Source: Escarpia spicata
Taxonomy: Eukaryota; Annelida; Polychaeta; Sabellida; Siboglinidae
Assembly (NCBI GenBank): GCA_963995525.1
Contig: OZ023206.1
Coordinates: 26,825,978 to 26,889,977, forward strand
Length of the DNA: 64,000 bases
Direction of reading: 5' to 3'
In this document: piece after piece, positions 1-9,750 of the stretch
Numbering within the stretch: position 1 is the first letter of the stretch
Layout of the letters: every line of letters starts with the position of its first letter
Made by a program: the position numbers and the translations under genes
Notes under the pieces: model-generated
Told to the model about the DNA's origin: nothing
Database searches by the model: none
Seen by the model: the letters and a program-made list of their open reading frames with translations, nothing else

Positions 1-219
1 TGGTTGACGTTTAACGTTAGATCTCGCTCTCAGACTCAGTGCCACTGCAATCACTGAATCAGTGTTTGAACTTTGACATGTCCATTTTCTAATACCACCC
101 ATGGCTGTACCTTCACTTTTTTTTAAAGAAATGTAGTTGAATGGTTCCATGATTCATGTGAACAAAAATTGTACAGGTCAGAGCTATGATAGAGTATGAA
201 CAATATGTGGCAGTACTAC
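1..219. other. No gene seen
   Basis: AT-rich sequence without a recognisable coding region, tandem repeat or RNA gene. The last four bases (CTAC) match the bases following the LTR end at 3565; see the LTR entries. Confidence 0.5.
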
Positions 220-240
220 TGTAGATAATTTAGAATGATA
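220..240 (+). repeat. 21-bp match to an LTR start
   Basis: This 21-bp stretch matches the start of the LTR at 2717 in 20 of 21 positions, including the terminal TGTAG. It is preceded by CTAC, and CTAC also follows the LTR end at 3565. It may be the remains of a 5' LTR whose rest has been lost; similarity stops after about 21 bp, so this is tentative. Confidence 0.3.
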
Positions 241-399
241 TATAGTTGTTTCCTTTTATGGAATTATAGTAGAATGTTTGGTGGATGTTGGATTCGCTAT
301 GACTGATTTTACAGTAACAGTATTATGATTCGCTGTCTGTATGTGTGCGGACATGTCACGACTGACTGTGAATGACAGTCGATAATGAAGGATCTCTTG

Positions 400-995
400 C
401 TGTGGCAGGTCCACAATAAATGAGGTATGCTGAATTGCAGAACCGGGCAGACAAATGTCACGGTGTAATCGTTCCATAACATTGTCTGTGGCAGGTCCAC
501 AATAAACGAGGTCTGCTGAATTGCAGAACCGGGCAGAACAAGTGTCACGGTGTAATCGTTCCATAACATTGTCTGTGGCAGGTCCACAATAAATGAGGTC
601 TGCTGAATTGCAGAACCGGACAGAACAAGTGTCACAGTGTAATCGTTCCATAACATTGTCTGTGGCAGGTCCATAATAAACGAGGTCTGCTTAATTGCAG
701 AACCGGGCAGAACAAGTGTCACGGTGTAATCGTTCCATAACATTGTCTGTGGCAGGTCCGCAATAAACGAGGTCTGCTAAATTGCAGAACCGGGCAGAAC
801 AAGTGTCACGGTGTAATCGTTCCATAACATTGTCTGTGGCAGGTCCACAATAAACGAGATCTGCAGAATTGCAGAACCGGGCAGAACAAATGTCACGGTG
901 TAATCGTTCCATAACATTCTTTGTGGCAAGTCCACAACACACGAGGTATGCTGTGTTGCAGAACCGAAATGGCAAATGTTTCTGTGTAACCATGC
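400..995. repeat. 87-bp minisatellite, about 7 copies
   Basis: The motif cagaaccggg recurs at 438, 524, 611, 698, 785 and 872, with a diverged copy at 959. Spacing is 86 then 87 bp. Each unit also carries tgtggcaggtcc and gtaatcgttccataacatt. Because 87 is 29 codons and the unit lacks stops in more than one minus-strand frame, long open frames with 29-residue repeats arise. No start context, splice site or known domain supports translation, so I call it a non-coding tandem array. Units at the edges are the most diverged, as expected of unequal exchange within the block. Confidence 0.9.
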
Positions 996-2350
996 ACGCA
1001 CTATATCGTTGTAACAATTTTCACAACACAACAGTTTAGTTTCAAGAACTGGCTGAAATACAGTGATCGATTCAATCACTTTCTGGCAGAAAGTTGGTGC
1101 ACTTATGTGTCCAGTCAAAGTGGTCGTAACCACATGTTGACTCTGATACTTTTATTAGGGTTGTAGGGAATAATCTAGTCTACAACACAAGTTTGACCAG
1201 CCAGTGAACTGGTCAGTGTGGCTGATTCTGACAGAGAGGCCATCTGGTTAACTTAGGTCAGTTTGTGTTGATAAACATTGCAAGTGCAGCCTTGGGAGGT
1301 TGATTACTGACCCAAGGGTGTAATGAGAGGGGTTAATTAGTATCCAGTGGTGTTGCCCATCCAGTTCTGTCCTGGGCAGCTTCTGGCTTAATATATATTT
1401 AATTGCCACAGGGTGTGATCATTTAGCACAGAGGGCAAAGTTAAATGGAGGAGAAAGAGTCACAGTTTCCATTTCTCAAATTGATTGGTCTGTAGATTTC
1501 TTGGAAGATGATATTGTATTAGGTAAACAGTAACACCCGGTGCTAAGAGCAGGTGGTTGTTTACACGAATGATTAGTACTAAGAGCGGTATTTCATTTTG
1601 AGATGTATAGTTGGTCACTAAAAACTGGTATCAGTGGGGCAGCTCATCAAGATATTATAGTCTCCAAGAGTTGACGTCCCTGAGGTACAGACGCTGTCTG
1701 AGAGAGATACTGGTTACTCTGGGCTAGGCCAGGCCAGGCCAGTGGACCTAATTAAGATGGGTTCTTAATGGGGGTGTCAATGTCACACTCAGTGTGTGTG
1801 AGGACAAGGCATGCATGATGTGTTCAGTGTACACACTGACCACAGAGATCAGTGTAAATGTGACAGTGGTTGACACTGATTCTCCTAACAAATGGCAGTA
1901 TTTCGACATATGTCAGGTTAGGTGTTGCAATATGTAAACACCAGCAGACATGGAAGTCTGGAGCTAGGCCATCAGAAGTGTATGGCCTATACTGACCGAA
2001 GGTCACATATGATATCAACAGAAAGGTTATCTTGTTGGTTGATATAAATATCACAACTGACACACTGCGTATATTGGATTACGCAATCTAGCCTGTTGAA
2101 TCTGGTGCCAGTTTGATATTGAGAAAGTGAAAGAGAAGTTGTTATACGCTGCAATGCGCTGCATTGTATTCCGACGGAGGTTGTACGTGTTGTCTCACGG
2201 ATCTCTTACCATCGGTCGCATTATTACAATTAATGACCAAAAAAGGTCATATGGCACAAATTATGGCAACCACCATAACAGTGCAGATTACGAAATTTTA
2301 GTAATCTGAAAGAAAATGATGGTTGCAAATACCAGATTTCAATCTGGACA
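996..2350. other. No gene seen
   Basis: Short open frames only, none with a recognisable domain. There is a small (AGGCC)n-like run near 1722-1741. The stretch may be the eroded interior of the LTR element that ends at 3565, but I see no gag, protease, RT or integrase motif in it. Confidence 0.5.
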
Positions 2351-2353
2351 TAA

Positions 2354-2578
2354 CCTGGTGCGCTGTTTGCAAAGAAGATGGAAGATGACGAAGACGACAA
2401 TGAGCTGAGCGTCCACTACAAGCGGTGAACTGACGTCCCGGACACGACACGCGAGGACCCATCCAGCCGTCGTGCGATGACGCGAGTTACGACGGAGGAT
2501 ACAGCCAGCATGACGAATCCGACCGGCCATCGCGCAAGACAGACGTATGCCCCCATCATCGGACGTGAACATTTTTGA
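2354..2578 (+). pseudogene. C-terminal remnant of an LTR-retrotransposon polyprotein
   Basis: A reading frame runs between stops at 2351-2353 and 2576-2578 and is broken once by TGA at 2426-2428. The part before the break is acidic (repeated E and D). The part after it is rich in T, R and S and ends in FIGREHF-like hydrophobic residues. No integrase or RT motif remains. The call rests on position: the frame ends just before a purine-rich tract (2705-2716) and an LTR with TG...CA ends. That order, pol end, polypurine tract, 3' LTR, is standard for Ty3/gypsy-type elements. The family itself is not identified. Confidence 0.4.
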
Positions 2579-2704
2579 AAAATGAACTTTCAGTTATTCA
2601 GAGCCTGATTTATTACATGTTTTATTTCAGCATTACTATTGAAAGCTGTATATTGTATGTTGCATGTGTGTTATCTATTACGATTTCGGGACGAAATTTT
2701 AAAT

Positions 2705-2716
2705 GGCGGGGGGTAG
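2705..2716 (+). promoter_or_regulatory. Polypurine tract
   Basis: ggcggggggtag lies directly before the TGTAG start of the LTR. In LTR retrotransposons a purine-rich run in this place primes plus-strand DNA synthesis. Confidence 0.5.
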
Positions 2717-3159
2717 TGTAGAGAATTTAGAATGATAACGCACATAGTATCAATCTTCTTAATTGCTGAATGTTGTACAGGCTCCGAAAAGCCAATTTAT
2801 ATGCAAATGACTACAGCTGGGGTGGGGGATTTGTTTACATTTGAGGCTATCTGGTTTTGGGGAGGCAAGAGCACTATACAGAGGGCCTTTGTTCAGAAGG
2901 TTACTATAAGTTCACTGGCACCCTGACAAGATTTCTAGAGACCCGTAGACTTTGGGAATGACATAACTTTCAGTCAGCGTCTCACCCAAGGCTATGGTTT
3001 TAGTAGTATAAGTAAGGGGGATTTGTGGATAATCGGGGCGACTACTGGGGCACACTGCCGGAGGAACGTTTCTCGTGAAGCACTGTCACCGAGCGCCCTG
3101 CGAGAAGTACTCAGACTCTCGCAGTACAATCAGTTATTCGCAGACTCGGTGAGTAACTC

Positions 3160-3385
3160 GGTTGCTGTATATAAGCCGCCGCCGTCTGACTTATCGTTCT
3201 GACACCTAGAATTCGGTTGCTGTATATAGGCCGCCGCCGTCTGACTTATTGTTCGGACATTTAGAATATCTCCGTTATAATTTGGTTGCTGTATAGAAGC
3301 CGCCGCCGTCTGACTTATCGTTCCGACACCTAGAATTCGGTTGCTGTATATAGGCCGCCGCCGTCTGAACCTATTGTACTGACCT
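3160..3385 (+). repeat. Four tandem TATA-containing LTR units
   Basis: Units start at 3160, 3215, 3284 and 3339 with ggttgctgtata. Spacing is 55, 69 and 55 bp; the 69-bp unit carries a 14-bp insertion. Each has a TATA-like box (TATATAAG, TATATAGG or TATAGAAG) followed by gccgccgccgtctgac. The array would provide up to four core promoters within the U3 part of the LTR. Confidence 0.8.
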
Positions 3386-3462
3386 TTATAACTGGGTAGT
3401 ATTTAGCAGACATAGCCGTATACTGTGTATTAGATATTGTATTGGTAGGGTTTTCCGCATAT

Positions 3463-3468
3463 AATAAA
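3463..3468 (+). terminator. Polyadenylation signal AATAAA in the LTR
   Basis: AATAAA about 80-300 bp downstream of the TATA units and about 100 bp before the LTR end, the expected place for cleavage of a retrotransposon transcript. Confidence 0.5.
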
Positions 3469-3565
3469 CTGTGAAAACGTATAACCTGACTTATCATTAG
3501 TACGACTGAGTGAGTGAACGTGTGCCCGTACGCTTCCCTGCCGACCGCTCGCCGCAAACGCTACA

Positions 3566-4256
3566 CTACTTTTTAAACACATGGCAGGTAGATAGATTAT
3601 TTTAAACTTTATGCATACTGCAATTTTTCTGCCAAAAGTTTACATTGGCTCTTATGAATAAAATGTACCTTGAAAATTTTTCAGCCAGAGCCCCCATTTG
3701 TTTTGGTGACAAAGAAAATGACCACCGTTTTGTGCGAATATTGACACATTTCAAAACGGCCTTCCTTAATCTGCATGATATTTCTATGGACCCAGGTATA
3801 ATACTGGGATGAATACAGTTAGAGGATCGCGATGCATTCTTTGTGAAATTTGTTCAGAATAATAATCCATGTTTGCTTAACATTCGTGTAAAACTATTAT
3901 TTAAAAGCTTAATTCTTTGTTACAGGTGGATTGCTGTGCATTACAAAGAGCAGGGGATTTAGAATTCTTTGTTTGGAGCAGGTGATGCTGCAGAATGGGA
4001 ATTACGCCGTCTAACAAACAAGTACGTATATATGTGCATGCATTGTTACAAGACCAGTGAAAATATTTATTTAAATGTATTAATAATGAACACAATACAA
4101 CATCATAGTAGCAATACAAATATATATAGATAATGTTATCAGCAATCTCATGCCTGATGCCCAAATTATTAACAATTTTCCAGGGAAATTACTTAGTGGA
4201 CTTAAAATACGTCATCTACCATTCACATGCTAAGCAAATTCACATCATTGAACTGA
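3566..4256. other. No intact gene; possible upstream part of a retroelement fragment
   Basis: AT-rich with only short frames. Near 4236-4256 another frame reads HIIELTT, which joins the following open frame after a one-base shift, so the decayed coding sequence of the next entry probably extends back into this stretch. Confidence 0.4.
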
Positions 4257-4562
4257 CTACCATTTGAACCTAACATCAAGAAAGATCATGTATTCAAAAC
4301 TAACAAGTATGTCGCACTAATCCATAATGTAAACAATAACGGAATAAAATCAGAATTAACATGCATTGAAAAAGGTTGCAGAGGCTATGTATCGGAACCC
4401 AACAAATCTAAGACTGACAACCTCCTTAAAATCTCTTGGAATAAAACCACCAACAAAACAACTAATTCAATCGTGTGCTTGTTTAAACTAGCCCGGCTAA
4501 CGCCATTCACCCTTTCTAAATGTAAAGACGAACCACACTGGTTTGACCCAAGACTAATTTAA
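4257..4562 (+). pseudogene. Methionine-less open frame, probable retroelement C-terminal fragment
   Basis: A frame of about 101 codons stays open from 4257 to TAA at 4560-4562, with no ATG near its start. Visible patterns are PFEPNIKK followed by FKTNKYVALI, then LTCIEKGCRGYV and, at the end, DEPHWFDPRLI. From memory, this order (PFE, KY.AL, G.RGYV, a C-terminal W-F-D-P) is typical of the region after the reverse-transcriptase core in some invertebrate retroelements; I cannot name the family. A one-base frameshift separates it from an upstream ELT frame, and no RT catalytic box is present. I therefore call it a degraded fragment. A small host exon is the alternative. Confidence 0.4.
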
Positions 4563-4798
4563 ATATGATGACCATCACCCTAATATGACAATAATTGCTA
4601 AATAAAATTCCCCTCAACAGCAAGTAATCCTACATAAATGTGTTCATTTTCAATATGACGTACCTTAACCATTGGTCATTATTTACCTAAGCCTGCTACA
4701 ATATACTATACATAGTTATTTACTGTATTCACACATGTACTTGGGTTATCGTTTCACACTTTATTGTATTCTACTGTAAGAATAAAGTGATACTCTCT

Positions 4799-4888
4799 CA
4801 CTACAGAACAAATTATAATGGTTCCACTTAAGTTATCATAACGTATAGATACAATGTTTGTTGCACCATCATAATTTGTTCTGTAGTG
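4799..4888. repeat. 90-bp inverted repeat (MITE-like)
   Basis: The first 23 bases (beginning cactacagaacaaattat) and the last 23 are reverse complements with one mismatch, separated by 44 bp. Such a compact palindrome fits a small terminal-inverted-repeat element or a hairpin. I could not define a target duplication. Confidence 0.7.
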
Positions 4889-5035
4889 CAAAATTATCAA
4901 TATTTGCCTTATTCCAGAAGAACACATGTTTAATGGTAAACAATTTATATAAAGGAATGGTGTCGTTATAGAACCGATTTTTATATGTCATTTATTTACA
5001 ATGTCAGATGTTTATTTGAGCCTAATTTATTTCAG

Positions 5036-5204
5036 GTCTCTCAGGTGGGCTGCATACATACAGTTTACCTGGTGGATCCATGGCAAGCTGGGACGGAGGG
5101 TACAGAGAGTTCTACCAGCATGCGCCAGCCATGGAATAAGATCAAGGTTCCCTGCCCCCGATGGGGAACAACACGAGGGATACCATGCTGGACTTGAAAA
5201 CTAA
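5036..5204 (+). CDS. Terminal exon with P2X7-C-type (ballast) domain
   Basis: An exon opens after an ATTTCAG acceptor at 5035 and ends at TAA 5202-5204, giving about 55 residues. The order of conserved residues is Y....W..G.LG, then R.VLP.C....IR..FP, then G...G. This matches the end of the cysteine-rich cytoplasmic ballast domain of vertebrate P2X7 receptors, which also occurs in stand-alone invertebrate proteins. The upstream zinc-binding part of the domain is not visible in the preceding 1 kb, so this is a lone exon or the remains of a gene. Its stop overlaps the stop of the minus-strand open frame ending at 5201 by two bases. The parallel frame at 4985-5197 looks like a shadow. Confidence 0.5.
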
Positions 5205-5556
5205 ACTAGACAATGTACATGTGACCTATGAAGGTGTAGGTTGGTTGTGGCAGTATTTACTGTTTCTTTACAAATTGACTGACTCTTGCTGCCAGCAGAT
5301 CCTCCTCTGGTTTTGGGACATCTGCCCCAGTGACTGTGATCGCATGCAGTGTGATGTATCTTTATAAACACATCTGTCACTCGATCCGTGAGCATTTGTA
5401 GGTGGGTACGTGGGTTCACCTGCTGTGGTCTGTTATGCAGCACCCATTGCTTGCGTCTTTTGGACCACATGACACCAGTCTCAACAGGTTTGTCTGGGCT
5501 GGGACGTGGTCGGTAGTTCCACGCCAGAGCAGACAGCATCAATCTAGCTTTCATTC
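5201..5556 (-). pseudogene. Last exon of THAP-type transposase-like gene
   Basis: A minus-strand frame begins after a TTCACTGTAG acceptor (exon starts at 5556) and stays open to TAG at 5203-5201. It opens with MKARLMLSALAWNY, then a basic region with WSKRRKQWV and a conserved-looking L-M-LTDRV segment. I recall an (M/L)KAR...L..LD.N segment followed by a K-R-W stretch near the C-terminus of a repeated THAP-linked protein family of fishes and invertebrates, so I link this exon to the exons at 6573-6737 and 7697-8049. The preceding coding part expected between 5557 and 6572 is not found, which suggests decay. The last 40 or so residues may lie beyond the original stop. Confidence 0.45.
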
Positions 5557-6572
5557 CTACAGTGAAGAATAGTACATGCAGTATTCTAAAAAAATGTCTG
5601 CAAACAACTGGTGTAACACACCAGTCTATATGTTGTTAGTAAGCTGCTGTTATTTACCTTATGACTGTAGCATTCAGTGAACTTTAAAATGCTTTTCCTG
5701 TGTACTGTAAAGTGTTGGTTGTTTTTAGTAACAATACAATGGCCAATCATGGTAATCGTACTGGTACATTAGTAAAACGATACTGATCCTTACAAATAAG
5801 GCATTCCATCATCACATTCCTTCACATAATTTATTATAACTTGTTTTTTTCTTCTTAATTTCTGTATCTACTGTATATACAGTCACTGTATTTTGATATC
5901 ATGTTTTGATTTTATATTTCTTTAATAAAATTGGTGATAATGACACAAGTGCTCTTATTTATTTCATTACAGACAATTGCATTCTGGAATGTAATTATTA
6001 CACGGCGATGTAATTTATAAGTAACTGTACTCATAAATGTACACAGCAACTGATTACAAGGAATAGGTAGGGTGATACAGAATGGACACTATCCATCTGT
6101 GGATTATTCGCCCCCTCACATCTGAGTAACTAAACTACCGGGGTACTGAAAAGTTGGTCATCAGGAACTTTGACTATGTAAAATTTTTGGTCCCATTCAT
6201 ATGTCAGTGGTCCACATATTAACACATAACATGTAAACAGCATTTACAGTATCACTTTTTTTTTTGAAGTCTGAATGAACACATTTACTGATAAGGTAGT
6301 AGTCATGCTGGATGGTATTTTTGAGTAGCCATCCTGAAAAAAACGAGTTGGATGCCTATGAAGTGCAGTAATTTCGAAAACTTATTATAATGTTAGTTAT
6401 GCATAGGAGCTAATTTAGTGTATTTGGGATTCAAGTCGGTGACTGGAATTCACCTTACACTACTTGGGTCGTGGTCCCTACTCATCATTTACTCATTGCA
6501 AATCTAAAGGTTACTTGTTGCTTTGGATATGCCTCAGGTATAAAATGAATACATATCAAGTTTGGTACTTAC
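5557..6572. other. Intron or decayed middle of the transposase-like gene
   Basis: AT-rich. I looked on the minus strand for an exon joining the two flanking coding pieces and found none. If the gene once had one here, it has been lost. Confidence 0.4.
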
Positions 6573-6737
6573 TCCAGCAACTGTGCGTCACCGTTGCATG
6601 TTGCACAACACCACCATAGATGGTTTGATACATTCTGTATCCAATGAAGGAGGTCCTCGCATCCCTTGCCTCGGACCATCGCAGTAAACTTGCGGTTGAT
6701 GCCTTTCCCCATGTGCCACATCATGTTGGTGATCGAG
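6573..6737 (-). pseudogene. Internal exon of THAP-type transposase-like gene
   Basis: The exon lies between a TTTGCATTTCAG acceptor (first base 6737) and a GTAAGT donor (6572-6567) and is open throughout, about 54 residues. The core reads K-G-K-G-C-E-D-L-L-H-W-I-Q-N-V-S-N-H-L-W-W-C, ending in C-A-T-C. The S-N-H-L-W-W-C...C signature is the reason for the assignment; I recall it from THAP-linked proteins of transposon origin that are repeated in fish and invertebrate genomes. It lies 5' of the exon at 5201-5556 and 3' of the THAP exon at 7697-8049. This exon by itself shows no break. Confidence 0.55.
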
Positions 6738-7696
6738 CTGAAATGCAAATTACAATAATTTATATTTTTGATCCAAATTCAAGATATTTTCACAACAGCT
6801 GTTACCTGTTTTTGCTGTTAGTGTGCAAAAAAAACAAGTTAGTGAAGATGTGTGCACATGGTATATTATTAAAGATATTTCAAAAATATATGATTATTGA
6901 GTGATGCCAGTATTTTTATAATACAAACACTTGATAACTATATTTGGATCACATAATTACTCCCAGAGATATCCTTCCAAAGGCAGAATTTAAATGTGTT
7001 TTTTAAGAAAATGGCCATAAAATGTGGCATAATGGATACAAATTACTTGATATTGGTACCCTTATTCCATGGATAAGAGTGGTTTAAAGGTTTGTAATTG
7101 TTATAAAATTATATATATATTCACAGTAAACATAATAAGCTATCATAATCTGGCATAAAACAAACAATTTTGTATTTTTTTTATAAAAAAACCACTTTAA
7201 CCTGGGTTGTATCCCCTTAACTAAAATTGAGTAACATTATGGAATTTTACTAAATACAAATGAAGCCATTTTAAACGTTTTACAATAGAGTATATAGTGG
7301 TATTCTTCGTCACATAAACAATAGTCACACATAATTATATACGAAGTCCAATTATATAACATAAATAAATAATAGGCCAAACATTTCGATATATGACAAT
7401 GTCTAAAGCAATATTATTGAATGCAGAACGTATTTTTGTTCATTTAACACAAAATACAGTAAGTTTTGCAATGTTATTATAAACGACAATCATTCCAGCC
7501 CATTTTAATCCGTTACTGTAATATCGCTCACGCGACTTGATTGCCGTTAACTTTTGCTATTCGGCCATCTTCTAAAGTCTAAACTCTTTGTGGTGCAATA
7601 TAGTACATTCTGGTACTGTTCTGGCTTGGCTCCAGCATATCTTGCATCTCAAATGTCAACAGATTTTAATTGGATACCAAGTAACTCGATACTAAC
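6738..7696. other. Intron of the transposase-like gene
   Basis: AT-rich (long A and T runs, TATATATATA near 7112). No minus-strand exon was found here, although a catalytic DDE region would be expected between the THAP domain and the next exon. Its absence supports decay. Confidence 0.4.
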
Positions 7697-8049
7697 CTTC
7701 TTGCGATCGATTTCGCAGCGGCGGCGCGTTTGAACTTTGACCGAAAATATGCGTCGCTTCGACGGCCGAGGTCCGTGACTAAATATCGTAGGCACTGCAC
7801 CTGGCTTCAAACATCGACGTCGGCGACGTTTTGTCGGATCTTGTGTCATTAACTGACGATATAGATTTCCTTCGAAGCACGTTTCTTCAAAATGATCTGA
7901 ATATAGTGCGTTGTATTTCGAAGGCTTCCAACCAGCCCGTCCACAGTTCCACTATTTCACTTCTGCCTCGTTTCAAAGGGAAACAAAAAAGACAGCTCCT
8001 TATCCTTCGTTGTACTATTGTTGCAACCGTATGTAGAGCAGTGTGGCAT
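7697..8049 (-). pseudogene. THAP domain exon, frameshifted
   Basis: The ATG lies at 8049-8047 and the exon ends before a GTTAGT donor (7696-7691). The start reads M-P-H-C....G-C-N-N. After a one-base shift, near the FLFP residues, the frame continues through the L-W-T-G-W-L segment. A second shift leads to SDHFEETCFE and the hallmark LKPGAVPTIF, followed by a basic tail. These are the first cysteines, the central tryptophan and the AVPTIF box of a THAP zinc finger (C2CH, sequence-specific DNA binding). The C of the C..H pair is Y here (Y-S-D-H), so zinc binding is lost. With two frameshifts and a missing ligand this exon is not functional. THAP domains are found in P-element- and Kolobok-type transposases and in genes domesticated from them. 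Confidence 0.7.
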
Positions 8050-8302
8050 ATTGCAAGTCACGTTTTCACTGTAAGCTCAACTTATACTAATGTAACGAAC
8101 CGCATCCCATGAACATGAACGAACTACGCGAACAACACAAGACAGTGTGTCGTACACAGCAAAACTAATGCTGCTCGTTTATTGGTTGCTTTCGGCCAAA
8201 TGAACGCGTCATCAGTAAGATGGCAGTCTACATGTTATCGCAGATTTCGTTAGAATCTTCCACTTTAAGACTACATTCCGAGTAAACCACTGAACTGAAA
8301 AT

Positions 8303-8391
8303 TTTGATTGTAGATGCAAATGGTTAGTTTGTGCTAAATCTTTTAGGTGCTAAACACCACAGCGTTCCCTTTTGTTTTCCTTTAAAGTCTC
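8303..8391 (+). repeat. Dispersed repeat, copy 1
   Basis: Contains gatgcaaatggttagtttg and ends near ccttttgttttcctt. The same two blocks with a similar spacer recur at 9793-9880 and 11640-11740. The CR1 copy at 8392 begins exactly at the end of this copy. Confidence 0.5.
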
Positions 8392-9703
8392 AATTAAAGA
8401 TCACATGGTGGATTTTCTTGTTAAACATAACTTGATAAACCCATCTCAACATGGTTTAAAAAAAATATGTTATGTTTTTTGGAAGACATCACTAAGTGGG
8501 TAGATGAGGGATCACCAGTAGATATCGTCTACTTAGATTTTCAAAACGCTTTCGACAAAGTACCACATCAAAGATTACTACTAAAGGCCCATGGCACAGG
8601 AAATGGTGTAATAAACTGGATAGCAAAATGGCTGATTAACAGAAGACAACGTGTAGTAGTTGATGGGGAGGCTTCAAACTGGAAATTGGTATTGAGTGGG
8701 ATACCACAGGGATCAGTACTAGGACCTATATTATTCTTAATATATATCAACGATTTGGATGATGAAATAACAAGCAAGGTGTTGAAATTTGCGGATCATA
8801 CAAACGTGTATAGAAGGATTAAAAGTGATGGAGATAGACATTTACAACATGATCTTGACAAGTTGATCAAATGGTCTGAAAAGCGGCAAATGCTGTTCAA
8901 ATTTGGGAAATGTAAATGCCTCCCCGCATGACATGGGAACGAAGAGGTAGAATATACAATGGGGTGTACTGTAATAAGTACTACAGTAAAAGAAAAGGAC
9001 TTATGGTTAACCGTTAGTGCTGATATGAAGGTTTCAGAGCAGTGCGGAATTGCAGCTTCAAAGGGAAATCAAATCATTGGATTAATTAGGCGAAATATAG
9101 CGTATAAAGAAAAAGAACTAATAATACCGATGTACAAAGCAATAGTGAGGCATCATTTAGAATATTGTATACAAGCGTGGAGACCGTACCGCAGGAAGGA
9201 CATATATATATATGCTAGAAAGAGTACAGAGGAGAGCGACTAAAATGATAAAAAAACTTAGGGATCTTAGTTATGAAATTCGCCTAAAAGAATGTGGTTT
9301 AACAACACTAGAGACCAGGAGATTGAGAGGAGATCAGATAGAAATGTTTAAAATAATGAATGGTTATGAAAATATTGATAGAAATATGTTTTCTCAGTTA
9401 AGAAAGATAGAGGGACTAGAGGACATGACGTTACATTAGCAAAGGAGCAATGTAGATTAGATATAAGAAAGTTCTAATTTTCACAAAGGACTGTAAATGA
9501 ATGGAACAGATTACCTGCTGATTGTGTGGGTGCTAGTAGCGTGAGTATGTTTAAAAATAAAATCGACACATACCTCAGAAGGGCGGGATACACATAGATA
9601 AAAGGGTTGGACTCTCGATAAGCCAAAGGGCTTCCTTGTCCACCTGCCACCTAGAGTTAATTCACCGGGTGACAATCTTCTTAAATCTTGTTAAATCTTC
9701 TTA
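8392..9703 (+). mobile_element. CR1-type non-LTR retrotransposon, 5'-truncated
   Basis: The sequence aligns with the near-complete CR1 at 47935-52132 from inside its reverse-transcriptase region to the 3' end. It ends in tandem TTAAATCTTG/C units (9673-9703), the same terminal repeat seen in the other copies. Truncation at the 5' end (near 8392) is usual for target-primed reverse transcription. The coding part is broken several times, so the copy cannot move by itself. Confidence 0.9.
8467..9439 (+). pseudogene. CR1 reverse transcriptase remnant
   Basis: Pieces at 8467-8931, 8959-9243 and 9212-9439 are parts of one RT reading frame: YLDFQNAFDKVPH, then GIPQGSVLGPILF, then KFADHTNVYRR, then thumb and C-terminal segments. 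The catalytic FADD box reads FADH, so one metal-binding aspartate is lost. A TGA at 8929-8931 and a shift near 9210-9240 (an extra TA repeat, tatatatata) break the frame. Residues around GIPQGS and LDFQ are otherwise close to the 48 kb copy. Confidence 0.85.
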
Positions 9704-9750
9704 TGTTTGCCTTGCATACTCTCGGACAGTACAATGGAAGACGGGAGGAG

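Larger units (their letters stand above)
2717..3565 (+). mobile_element. LTR (3' or solo) of a retrotransposon, 849 bp
   Basis: The block starts TGTAG and ends CTACA, a 5-bp terminal inverted repeat with the usual TG/CA ends. It is preceded by a polypurine tract, carries TATA-like boxes in tandem units at 3160-3385, and has an AATAAA signal at 3463-3468, so U3 and R can be placed. CTAC follows the right end, and CTAC also precedes the partial LTR-like start at 220; if both belong to one insertion, this is a 4-bp target duplication. No full second LTR is visible in the window. Confidence 0.6.
5036..8049. mobile_element. Candidate THAP-type DNA transposon remnant with a convergent ballast-domain gene
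   Basis: The minus-strand pieces (THAP exon 7697-8049, W-W-C exon 6573-6737, C-terminal exon 5201-5556) are collinear and look like one decayed transposase-like gene. The plus-strand P2X7-C-type exon meets it tail to tail, with the two stops sharing bases in the tetranucleotide CTAA at 5201-5204. I infer, but cannot show, that both were carried by one element. Terminal inverted repeats and target duplications were not found. Confidence 0.35.

Noticed and set aside
400..995. CRISPR-like array
   Set aside because: Repeats are contiguous 87-bp units without unique spacers, in animal DNA.
6644..6904. Plus-strand frame MKEVLASLAS
   Set aside because: Shadow of the minus-strand exon at 6573-6737, which has splice sites and the WWC motif.
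7831..8112. Plus-strand frame of 93 codons
   Set aside because: Antisense to the frameshifted THAP exon; no recognisable motif.
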